Below, piece by piece: positions 27,721 through 39,049 of a DNA stretch of 64,000 nt. The notes under the pieces are model-generated. The model made no database searches. It was not told the DNA's origin and worked only from the letters and a program-made list of their open reading frames with translations. This stretch comes from Silurus meridionalis. Taxonomy: Eukaryota; Chordata; Actinopteri; Siluriformes; Siluridae. Numbering within the stretch: the first letter of the stretch is position 1; each line of letters starts with the position of its first letter. The position numbers were made by a program, and so were the translations under genes. The stretch is from the NCBI RefSeq assembly GCF_014805685.1, contig NC_060896.1, forward strand, positions 3,302,889 to 3,366,888, given 5' to 3'.

Positions 27721-30700
27721 CTATTGCTTTTGTGTTGCTCGACTCATGATGGCCTTTTTGGTGTTCCGTTCAGGATGTAAGAGTATAATGTAGCACTTTG
27801 GAGCAAATATGGCTACCAGCAGGCCAAAACTAGATGCTAAGATAGCAAAGACCTCTACAGCCACAGAGTACTTCCCTGGAGAGCTGACGTATGCAGGCAC
27901 AAAAGTGATCCAAACGGCACAGAATATTAGCATGCTAAATGTGATGAACTTGGCCTCGTTAAAATTATCTGGCAGGTTCCTTGCTAAGAAGGCCAGAAGA
28001 AAGCTGACAGCAGCCAGCAGGCCAATGTAACCTAATAGAGCTGCAAACCCCATCACAGAGCCTAAAGCACATTCAAACACTATTTTTGAACTGATGTAGC
28101 GAGTGTTTTTGTGAGGGGTGGGAGATGCTGTAGTTAGCCAGACTGTGCATATGACCACCTGGAGGGCTGTAAGGACTAACACTGTACCTCGCTGTTGGGC
28201 CACTCCAAACCACTTCATGGAATTTTGGCTTTCGGGCCGAGAAGACTTAAACACTGCTACAACCACCATGGTTTTGACCAGGATGCTGGAGACGCTCAAT
28301 ACAAAACTTATACCAAATACCACATGCCTTAGCTGGCATGTCCACAGTTGAGGCTGGCCAATGAACAGCAACACACATAGGAAGCACAGTTTGAGTGACA
28401 GGAGCAGCAGGAAACTGAGCTCAGAGTTGTTGGCCCGGACCACAGGGGTGTGGCGATGATGCACAAACACACCCAGAACCCCAGTGCAGAAACAAGTGCC
28501 AAAAAGGGAAGCTGTTGTTAAGGAGATGCCCAGTGGCTCTTCATAGGACAGGAACTCCACCTCCTTTGGGACACAATGGTCCTTCTCTGGGCTGGACCAG
28601 AACTCATCAGGGCATGCAGTGCATTCTAAAGAATCTGTGTGAAAAAAGTGATATGGAGAAAGGAAGAGATAGGACAAAGAAGATGGCGCAGGAAAGATTA
28701 ACAAAGATGAAAAACACATTTTAATGTTATGCTCTAACATTTATAAAATTCTCACCTGTTGTGTTGCTGATCTCTCCATCAGCACAGGGGAGACAGTCAA
28801 AGCAGCAGATGGGCATGCCTTTCTTTCTGGCTCTCCTGGTGCCCATGGGGCAGCTTTCACTGCACACAGACCTGGGTGGCTAAAGAATCGAGAGTGTCCA
28901 TATTTACTTCTTAAAAGTTACTCATCACTTATAAGTTACTTCAACTGTATTTTAACTGGCCCTTGACCAATGTGATAACGATTTTTATATGCAACACAAA
29001 GATTAAATGTTTTAAAATATTGTATAGTGTAACCTTTCTGTGCATTATGTGTAAGTGATTTACTTTCTTAGTATCAAAGTTCCAGTACAGAGCATCCTCA
29101 TTCAATGTAAGGACATGGTCTGTCTGCGCAGCTTCATCCACCACACCGACCGTGTGCACCCTGATCGACCCATCCTGGCTTGGCTGCCAGTTCATGACAT
29201 CATAGATAGCCAAGGGATCGCCATTCTTGTCAAAGGATACATGGTCCCCAAATCCAGTGGTGAAATTCACTCTCTGTAGGTAATGGACAACCTGTATTAG
29301 CAATCAAAGCGACAAGTGGAGAGAATACGTGTTAGACATGTCTTTGATGAGAATTTTGAACCTTTGAGAATTTTATTTTAGGACAATGCTTCACACTCAG
29401 ATCTGATGGAATCACATAAAGCAAAAACATAAGGCAACTTTTTACTGTTTTGCAATAGTAATTGGTTTAATAATGAAATAATGATACGATATTCTTAATT
29501 GTGAGCTTTAAAACCATACATCTAAATCTATATACACATACAATTGTTCTCACTGCAGTTTGTGTTGCACAGTTTTTTAAATAATAACCATGTGTATATT
29601 TATCAGTTTCACCTGCCAGGGCTGTAAGGTGACTATTTTAGCACAGCTGTGACCATTAAAAGGCCCTTTGCCATCCTGACACTGTGTCAGGTCATGCAGG
29701 GCATGAGCAAGTGCATAAACTGCTTTATATACATTATAGGATGCTCTTAATTCAGACATATCACTGTATGCTGTTTTTGTGCTGCTCAGATCTTCATTCC
29801 CTGTGCACAACATTCTTTCATCTTTCATGGCAGTCTGCATGTTTTCTGAATCAAACCTGCATCCGAACATTTCCTCCCAAAAGATCCGGACCATATTGTT
29901 TGCTGGCTTCGTGTCAGGGCGCAGTTGTAGCAGGAAATCCCGAAGGCCTGCAATCTCTCCACGCCGGATAGCAATGCCTAGAGTTCCTCCAAGGAACGGT
30001 AGCAGGCGTGGGGTAAGGAAGATGGGTGAAGTAGCCCAGGCCTCACTAGCAATCCACTGTTTTCCAGTGACATTTCTGAGAGACACTTCATCCATCAGTG
30101 GTAACAAGTATGCCTCAGTAGAGATCACCACCACCACCCTAGCTGTGGAGGTTTTAATCACTTTGACAATACGCTCCACATCTCTGCGGTTGTTGTCCCT
30201 GGGCAGCATCTCAGAATAAGCCACACAGCCACCAAGCTGTTCCTGAACATCCTGGTGGAAGGAGTAGGCAGCATAGATCCCATAGTCATCGTTGCTGTAC
30301 ACCAGGCCCACCCAGGTCCAACTAAAGCGCTTCAGGATTTGGACGATAGCACGAACCTGGAAGGCATCACTAGGGATTGTCCTGAAAAACGAGGGGAACT
30401 GATGCCGATCAGTGAGACAGGAGCAAGTGGCAAAGTAGCTCACCTGATAAAAAGTTAGACAAAAAAGATGAGAGAGTAAGAGCAAAAGAAAAAGCAGCCA
30501 TAAAACACATATTGCATTCAGAAAATGAATTTCCTAATGCTTAGAATTAAACTTCTGTCACATAATTAGTAGAAAAATACTAACAACAGATTTACAGACA
30601 TAACCTTAATCTTCTTTTCCCTTAATTTTCAGTAGCATACTGAACTTTCCCTGCATCTGTACCATGGGCACTCGAAACAACCCCAGCACACTAGAGATAG

Positions 30701-31500
30701 CAATAGAATGAGTGGAACCCGGGTCCCCCACTATCCCAATCACCGGAGGAGGACTGGTGCAGTTCAAGCTGGAGGCAAGTTCATCAGTCCCACTGATCAG
30801 GGCTGTGGCTGCCCGGAAGGCTACAGCAAGCTTCACACAGTTATCATACAGATAGTAGCCCAGTGTGACGTTAGGAAGCAGGTTGGGATTTCTATTAATC
30901 TCTTCTATAGCAAAAACCATTGTCATTGCCTGCTGGAAGCTTGCCATGTCGAACCTGTCACAATATAAGAAACAAAGATATTTCATATGAGTAAAAAGGA
31001 TGTTTTGAGTCAATTGTGTAATTCTGCTGTGATTTGCTTTTTTGATGTACAAAATATACATTTTTACAAATATACACATTAAGTTTTTGCAAGTGCACAG
31101 CAAGTTTGTGCAAGTTCATCTAAGCTGGCAGCAGATCAGTAATTTTAACCATCTCATTTAATGAATTCACTAAATGAGTTTCTTATTTGCAATTTCTCTC
31201 TGTATTATCCTCTTCTAAACCCACTCACTGTTCACAGTAAGGCTGTTTCGGCTCACTGGTGAAGCTCAACTCTGGAAACACGGTAAGAAAATGGACCTCA
31301 AAAAGGCCTCCCAGGACAAGGTCCCCATTCTGGTGCATCCCATTTAGTGAATTGAAGTGGCCTCGGAGCTGACAGGTTCCCGAGTCAAGATCCACGCCAA
31401 TGGCTGAAGATGTGTAGAAGAAGAGACCAAATAATGTTCTCCAAGTAATACACAGATACAAAAATGAAACAGGCCACATTCTCTCTCTAGGCTTCTCCAT
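27721..31500 (-). CDS. OlfC/V2R-like class C olfactory receptor, gene D (886 aa)
   Basis: Exons 31229-31500, 30663-30954, 29613-30443, 29064-29291, 28756-28879, 27721-28634, in frame throughout. Exon 1 has two possible starts: ATG 31500 and an in-frame ATG at 31479. The second aligns with the start of gene E and gives the cleaner signal peptide (879 aa). The flytrap domain contains [37 protein letters not shown] and SEAW; the cysteine-rich exon has [14 protein letters not shown]; exon 6 has [23 protein letters not shown] and [17 protein letters not shown]. The residue aligned with the ligand aspartate of the A and G groups is Asn. The exon 2 donor is GTACAG, shared with E, a poor match beyond GTA. 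Expected role: olfactory receptor for small amino-acid-like ligands; ligand unknown. Confidence 0.92.
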
Positions 31501-31545
31501 CTCTGCTTTTGGTTTCTCTCCTGGTGGTTAATGTGTGGTCGAGTA

Positions 31546-31552
31546 TTATATA
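31546..31552 (-). promoter_or_regulatory. TATA-like box of gene D
   Basis: TATATAA on the minus strand, 46 bp upstream of the first ATG. A start of transcription about 30 bp downstream leaves a very short leader for ATG 31500, and a more usual one for ATG 31479. Confidence 0.5.
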
Positions 31553-33105
31553 GCTTGTGAGGTCACATGGGCCTCTGTGGAAAATAATGACATCATACAG
31601 TATTTTTTTACTGTATTTAATATAATGATTGACTGTTATAGTTTGGGTATTTAGTTTTCTTAATATATCTAGATACCAATACTGCATGAATGTTTATCCA
31701 ACATGGATTGCCCTTGGTAATTTTTGTCATTTTTAAGAAGTGATTTTGGCATTTATTTGCAGATATTTGAATATTTTTTTTTTTTACAAGTACCACGTTG
31801 ATTCTCTTACGTACTGTAGTTTATCTTCTGTTGTTCTAGAACATTTTTTACATACAGTAATGTAATTTAACTTTGAGTAGTAAAATATTTGTGTAATGGT
31901 AGTAATAACAGTACTTATGTTTTTTCAATATTTATTTCTTCCTTGAATTTTTCCCAATTTATGATAATTTTCCCAAATGATCATAAAACATATACAAATT
32001 TTTTTTTTAAATACATATTTTCACAATTTATTAGTAAACTTGCAAAAAAACAACAGCAACGAGATAGCAAAGCCCAGACTTACCATGTGTTGCAAAGTGT
32101 CATCGTTTCCAAAAAAAACACTCGCTAATGCATAAGAAATCTACACTAATTGGCAAATCTTAGTGAACTAATACATTTAAATACTCCTTCCCACTAAACC
32201 CATGTTATACATTCTAACTGTTTACTTTGCATATATAAAAAAATCCATTGAATTGTTCAGTCAAAAACAATTTAGAGTAATTACATCTAAGAAATGAGAG
32301 AAATGGAAAGTATTCCTGTTATTTAAATGCTGTTAAACTGAATTAGAATATACAAATTTAGTCAAGCACAAGTAAGAAAACAAGACAAAACAAGCAAATG
32401 CTATAGACAAGCAGTCTTCAAATGTCTATAAAGGGTCAGGGTGGCGTCACATTTGCATTCCATGCATATATTTGACATATCTAACAGTATACTATGTCCA
32501 GTGGAATTCCTTGACTTGCATATGCAAATGAGAAAATATAAGATTTTAAATAACTGTTAAATAGACAAGCTGTTTTATAGTTTTGGGAAACAGCAACAAT
32601 TTTGTCACTTTGAGTCATAGAATGGTACGAGCTTACTGGTTGTAAAGGTGGTTTGTGGAACATAAACACAAAGATGGAGACTTAGGCCATGCAATATAGT
32701 TTATTATTTGTTGTGCCATAGAGTATGATATCTACTTGCCTTTGAAATATGTCATAGGTGAAGGTAAGTTCCATCAGATCCTGCAGATGGCAATATTGGA
32801 CCTGTCTTCGCATCTAATGTATAAAAATTAAGACTAACATTTGCTTCTCCATCTACTGTATCTGAGTGTTTCCCCACACAGCAAATTGTATCTGTAATTG
32901 CTTCTTGAACTTAATTTAAACTTTTCCCCTCTTATTCTTTTAAAATTCTTCTTCTTATTGATTGCAGTAATTGCCACCTTTCATTGATTCGACTCTGTCT
33001 ATAATTACTGTCTGTCATTGTCATTGTTTCTTCCTCCTAACCTTTCATTCCTCCTCATTGGCCCGTGCAGATGTCAATCACCTCTGAAAATAGATGATGA
33101 ATTCT
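31553..33105. other. Head-to-head spacer between genes D and F
   Basis: AT-rich, no exon visible. It holds a 25-bp block (32778-32802) also present upstream of pseudo-F, and a 12-bp palindrome TTGCATATGCAA (32516-32527) overlapping an octamer ATGCAAAT. A pyrimidine-rich part near 33030-33061 and 'gatgtcaatcacct' also have matches before pseudo-F. Confidence 0.6.
32778..32802. promoter_or_regulatory. Conserved 25-bp block upstream of gene F
   Basis: Identical over 25 bp to 43593-43617 while the surrounding spacer has diverged. Both copies lie about 0.4 kb before the F-type exon 1. Regulatory role is inferred. Confidence 0.4.
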
Positions 33106-33113
33106 TTTATAAA
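33106..33113 (+). promoter_or_regulatory. TATA-like box of gene F
   Basis: TTTATAAA, 86 bp upstream of the ATG. The homologous place before pseudo-F reads TTTAATAAA. Confidence 0.5.
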
Positions 33114-33198
33114 GCAGCATCCATCAGTCCTTTGTTCACTCTGCCAGGAACATCCATGCCCATGAATTCGTCCAGGAGTCTTTGTGACACTTAGGAAT

Positions 33199-36100
33199 AT
33201 GCCAGTCAGTGAGCAGGCACTGTTGGTTATTTTTCTGCTCCTCTGGTCCAAGGTTCACTCATCAGAATCAAGCGGAGGCTGTCAGAGAATTGGGGAATTT
33301 GATCCTCATGCGCTGGAGATGGATGGAGATGTTATTCTTGGAGGGCTCTTTCCTCTGCATTACATAGCTCCGAAACCTGATTATGTTTTTAACGACCGAC
33401 CACAGGTTCAGAGGTGTAGTGGGTGAGTTATACCACTCGTTCATTTGTAGATACACAGAGATCAGTCTCTGGACGTGAGGCATCCACATGAAAGAAACAT
33501 GAGTTTCGAATACAGTACATTTCTGAATGGAAAATGTACTGTAAATTGATAATTTTCTATATGGTATGGTACTTTTCCAAGATTTTCTTACACAAATATC
33601 TCTTTTATCATTTTTCTTTCAGGTTTGACCTGAGGGCTTTCCGCTGGGTCCAGACTATGGTGTTTGCCATTGAGGAGATAAACAGAAACCCCATGCTTTT
33701 ACCAGGTGTGAAATTGGGTTATCGGATACTGGACAGCTGTGATCACGTTCATACTAGTCTACAGAGTGCCTTCTCTCTGGTCAATGGATCTTCTCTCTCA
33801 CAGACAGAGGACTCTGTAGCCAAAAATCTTTCCTGCCTCTCTAAAGCGCCTGTTCCTGCAATCATAGGATTGGCATCATCTACCCCAACCCGAGCTGTAG
33901 CCAACACATTTGGGCCTTTTGAGATCCCCATGGTGAGCGTGGGCTTAAAAGCTGATGAGAGTGAAAAAAAGAAGCTTAACACTATATACACTTTTTTTTA
34001 TTACATCACTGCAAAAAAAATCATTATGTATACATATACAATTTGAAATGTGTAAATTCATTTACAAATGTAAAAAATTGTAGTTAAAGAACTCATATTT
34101 TCACATAATTCATTATAGAAGCAGCTGTTACTGGTTCTTTATCACATTCATGCCTTCTGACAAGGACAAGAAATTTAGCCAATTTTCCTTTAGTTTTTCT
34201 GCCATGTCTCCTTTATCACTAGATTTAATGGTCCTTTTAATGTATAATAATATAATATCAATTAAATTAAACTGAATATAATATTTATATATCTATCTGT
34301 TACTTGCACAGATGCATAATTTGTTTTTTAGTGATTGTAGGATATCATTTCTATCATGGTGTGTATAGACTAATGAGTATGCACAAAATATATAGTATAG
34401 TTTGAGATATAGTTTGAGATGAAAGAAGTTGTACTGATTAGAAAAATATTCAGTTTATGAAAATAACTATTATAGGCATTACATAAAGGCAATTTTTTAT
34501 TCTCTATAATAGGGCATATGAGTATTTTGGAAAGACAATTTCAGTATTAATGACACATAGTTAATGTAAGTCTCTGTTTTTGACTCAGTGATTTGTCTCA
34601 TTAAAAAAACAATTTCCTATTCCTATTTGTCATTTTATTATAGTTTACAGCTTCTGATTATGTATATAAAGCCCTATGCTAATCAATGATAATCTACTTG
34701 CACATATAATCACGATATTTAAGTCTGATGTTTTACATATGTGAAGATCTAATGGCTCGTTGTCTATGATTGGTTAGCATGGCTTTAGAAATTCTACTGA
34801 AAAGTATTGCTTACACGACACATACTGTACATGTGCCAGGTACAAAAATGACTGTTGAAGTACATTTTTGTCCAGGAAAAAGAAACTTTATTTCTCTTCC
34901 TCTCTTATTACCTTTCTTTCTTGTAATTACTTGCAGATTAGCTACTTTGCGACCTGCACATGTCTGAACGATAAGAAGGTGTACCCATCCTTCCTCCGCA
35001 CTGTTCCCAGCGATGTTTTCCAGGTGCAGGCTCTGGTGCAGTTGATGGCCCATTTTGGCTGGCGGTGGGTGGGTACAATTGGTACAGAGGATGACTATAG
35101 CCGCTACGGAATCCAAGCCTTTACTGAGCAGTTTGAAAAATGGGGTGGTTGTGTGGCTTTTCACCGCACAATCCCCAAAGTGCCCACTCCAAAACAGATC
35201 AGTGCCATTACTGATGCACTGGAGGCCTCTACAGCAAGAGTGATTGTGGTATTTGCCACAGAAGGCCAACTTTTGGAGCTGCTATCAGAGGTGGCACAGA
35301 GAAATCTGACAGGCTGGCAGTGGGTGGCCAGTGAAGCCTGGGTAACTGCCAGTATTCTTACAGCCCCAGTGTTTCAGCATGTGTTAACTGGAACTTTGGG
35401 TTTTTCCTTTAGAGGTGCAAATATTTCAGGGCTGTATGAGTTTCTTATGAGAGTACAGCCCTCGGATAACTTAAGATCATTCTTCACTAACATGTTTTGG
35501 GAGGAACAGTTTAATTGCCGGCTGGATTATTTCAGTAGTGAGGGGATAGACAGACCACTCTGTTCTGGTTTGGAGAATCTAACACAAGTTAAAAGCAGTT
35601 ACACAATCGTGACTCCAGTGCGCGTTTCCTATAATGTGTATAAAGCGGTATATGCCATTTCTCATGCACTACACCACCTACTACTGTGCACATCTATAGC
35701 ACAGGACTCAAACGAGAGAAGCTGTAACACTGGGGCAGAATTCACACCTGGGCAGGTGATAGAATCAGTCAGTTTTCTACTAATATATTGCAATATATTA
35801 CTGTTGTATTATGCATATGTATTTAATCATAAGTATTATCATTCATTTTTATTTTGCATTTTTATTTACAGTTGCTTGATCATCTGAGGAGAGTGAACTT
35901 TACAAACCAGTTTGGAGAAAAGGTGTATTTTGATGAAAATGGTGAGCCAGTACCGCTCTACGACATCATAAACTGGCAGAAAGATGGGAGAGGTGGAATC
36001 AGGTTTCAAAAAGTGGGCAGCTATGATGGGTCAGCGCCCCTTTGGCAGCAGCTCAAGATGGACATGGAGTTGATAAAGTTCACAGGAGGGCAGAGCCAGG

Positions 36101-37559
36101 TGTTCAGCTCAAAAGAAAACAAAATGAAACAACTAATTCTTTTATTATTAGTGAACAGCATGATTTAATTCAGTATAATTCATACAGGTGTATGGGATAG
36201 ATAAGTATGACTAAAAAATATAAGCCTGGCTTTAAATTATGTTTCATACAACATCTTTAAATGATTTATTATAAACAATGACTTATTTTACAATACGCAC
36301 TTTTGCTAATTGGTTATTTTTTACTTCCTTGTAAAATTTGACATCTAATTCCTGTGTACATTGTCCTGCAGGTGCCATTGTCTCTATGCACAGCCCCTTG
36401 TCCTCCTGGGACTCGACAGGCCACACGACCAGGCCAACCTATTTGCTGTTTTGATTGTCTGCCTTGCACTGAGGGAGAGTTCACCAATACATCAGGTAAG
36501 AAGAAATAAATTCACTATATAACTGTGTAGGCACAAACATATATTTAGTCAGTTTTTACTGACAAAACATACAGTACAAGACTAAGCACATAATGTTGCC
36601 TGGTTCAATCATTCTTTTGGTACTTTTCAATATACTGTATGTGCCTTTTTGCAGGAGCCACAGAATGCACCCGGTGTCCTCTGTACTACTGGTCCAATGC
36701 TGAGCGTGTGGCATGTGTGGCAGGCATAGAAGAATTCCTTTCCTTTCAGGAGATCATGGGTATCACCCTTGTTATCTTGTCACTCCTGGGAGTTGCTGCA
36801 GCCACTGCTGTTTCCGTAATCTTCTTCCTCTTCAGATCTACACCGATAGTCAAAGCCAATAATTCCGAGCTCAGTTTCCTGCTTTTACTGTCACTGAAAC
36901 TCTGCTTTCTTTGTTCGCTGGTTTTTCTGGGCCGGCCTTCAATGTGGTCCTGTCAGGCCCGTCAGGCAGCGTTTGGCATCAGTTTTGTTCTTTGCATTTC
37001 CTGCATTCTGGTCAAAACCATCGTGGTGCTGCTGGCTTTTCACTCCACCATGCCTGGCTCCATTTCCCTCAAACGATTCGGCCCTCCACAGCAAAGAGCA
37101 TTTATTGTCAGTTGCACTGCAGGCCAAGCCATACTGTGTATTAGTTGGTTGGCATTAGCACCCCCTTACCCTTTTAAGAACACATCTTACCAAGGTGGAA
37201 GGATCATACTCGAGTGCAAAGATGTCTGGCCTTTGGGATTCTATTTGGTGCTTGGTTATATTGGTCTCCTCTCCTGTGTGTGTTTCATTCTGGCTTTTCT
37301 GGGGCGGAAACTTCCAGGCACATTTAACGAAGCCAAGTTAATCACGTTCAGTATGCTGATATTTTTTGCCGTTTGGATCTCATTCATACCTGCATACAAC
37401 AGCACTCCAGGGAAATACACAGTAGCAGTAGAGATATTTGCCATTCTGGCCTCCACTTTTGGCTTGCTTTTCTGTATCTTTGCTCCTAAATGTTACATTA
37501 TTTTGCTGAGGCCTGAACTTAATACCAAAAAAGGATTGACTGGAAAATCCACAAAATGA
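33199..37559 (+). CDS. OlfC/V2R-like class C olfactory receptor, gene F (869 aa)
   Basis: The only intact plus-strand receptor. Exons 33199-33422, 33623-33932, 34937-35755, 35872-36099, 36372-36495, 36655-37559, all GT/AG and in frame. The ATG at 33199 opens MPVSEQALLVIFLLLWSKVH, a signal peptide. The flytrap domain shows [29 protein letters not shown] and SEAW; the cysteine-rich exon has [13 protein letters not shown]; exon 6 has [29 protein letters not shown] and [17 protein letters not shown]. The ligand-aspartate position is Glu, unlike the other groups. It lies head-to-head with D and tail-to-tail with E. Expected to be an olfactory chemoreceptor coupled to a G protein. Confidence 0.93.
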
Positions 37560-37776
37560 ACTGTTCATACAATTGCAAAATACATGGGCTTGTGCTGTCC
37601 TATCAGCTGAGACAATAATTCCATCCTTTAATCCATCTTTTACAAACTATTCACAAAAAGGAGGAGCGGTATATATCTAGTATTTCACTGTATTGTAATT
37701 TATAATACAATACATTACTAGATAAATTTAACAATTGTTATTATTGCTCATGTGAATCAATTGTAAGCTGATGTGC

Positions 37777-37782
37777 AATAAA
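37777..37782 (+). terminator. Polyadenylation signal of gene F
   Basis: AATAAA 218 bp after the stop codon, followed by a T-rich stretch (aagtttattttatg). Confidence 0.55.
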
Positions 37783-37915
37783 GTTTATTTTATGCAACAG
37801 TTGCAACTCTTTGATAGTTTCCTTCTTAAATTAGAATTTTGTTCAAAAATATCTCAATGTACATTTAATCAAATGTGTTTGACAAATGTCTAATATTTCA
37901 TGCATTTCCTGGTCT

Positions 37916-38011
37916 AGTTGGAGTGACCAGTAAATGAAAGAATATAAGATGCATATAAGGTGTATACCTTATATGCATCTTATATTCTTTCATTTACTGG
38001 TCACTCCAACT
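37916..38011. repeat. Perfect 46-bp inverted repeat with a 4-nt spacer
   Basis: 37916-37961 and 37966-38011 are exact inverse complements; the spacer 37962-37965 is GTAT. A transcript would fold into a 46-bp uninterrupted stem. It sits about 130 bp past the F polyadenylation signal. Confidence 0.95.
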
Positions 38012-38576
38012 TTGTTACTGTTTATTAAGTGTGCTGAACAAATCTTAATTATCTAATCTGAGAAATTATGTTAATTAACTTACAGTATGTTCAATAAAAA
38101 ATGTATTCAGAATAGTTTTATGTTTTTGAAACTATAAAACATATATAAATATAATAAATCATTAATATGCTTTTTTTTGCTAGTAATAAACACCTATTTT
38201 ATTTTAGCAGGAATTTTTTTTTTTTTATAAAGACCTTCAACATGATGAAGATAATAGGTATTATAGGTATAATATAGAAATGACTGTTCATTATCATTAA
38301 TATCATTCTGCATATTAATGTTTAGGTTTAATCAAAGAACCCATACAGAAATCAGAAATATAGCAATATATATACAAAACATATATAGCATGCATGTTCA
38401 TGTTTGGAATTCACAGATATAGAAATATGTCAAATACGTATTCATATATGCCACATTTATTTCAAAATATTACAAAAATGGACGTTTTTATATATGTAAT
38501 ATGTATTTTCCCCAATACACAAAAATATTTTCATACATATATCTATATCTATATATATTACTCCATATATAATGAA

Positions 38577-38634
<58 letters not shown>

Positions 38635-39049
38635 TGTATTAAATGAAGTAATATCTTTCTAAGAGCATATCCAAATAAGCTATAAATCTATTGACTTTTT
38701 AATAGTTAAAATTAAGATATGTAAAAAGGATCTCTTGGACATTGTTATATATATCTATAAAAGAAATTCCCTTTGGGATGAATGAAGTAATCTATTTATT
38801 ATCTGTCTTTTGACATTACTGGTAAATTAGATATATATTTTCCTATCAAGAAAAATAATAATACACCAACTGAAATGTCTTTATTTTTTATTCTTTGTGT
38901 CAAACTTGAGTCGTCAACGTCTACCAGCCTTATTTCAAATGTTCCAGTAAATGCTTCAATAAAGCTTTAAAAATATGTAATAAGTCATCATTCTGTACAT
39001 GTCATATAGACAGATAGTTAAAAATAATTTAACAATTCGTATTTTGTAA
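38012..39049. other. Tail-to-tail spacer between F and E
   Basis: AT-rich, no gene. It holds a (TA)n tract at 38579-38632, and a TTTATT at 38880-38885 that could be the AATAAA signal for gene E (165 bp after its stop). Confidence 0.5.
38579..38632. repeat. (TA)n microsatellite
   Basis: About 54 bp of alternating TA. Confidence 0.95.

Larger units (their letters stand above)
27600..37800. repeat. Duplicated divergent unit D-F
   Basis: Gene D (minus) and gene F (plus) share a 1.7-kb head-to-head spacer. The same arrangement recurs at 38930-46090 as gene E and pseudo-F, with matching exons, flanks and parts of the spacer, so the pair was duplicated as a unit. Confidence 0.75.
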
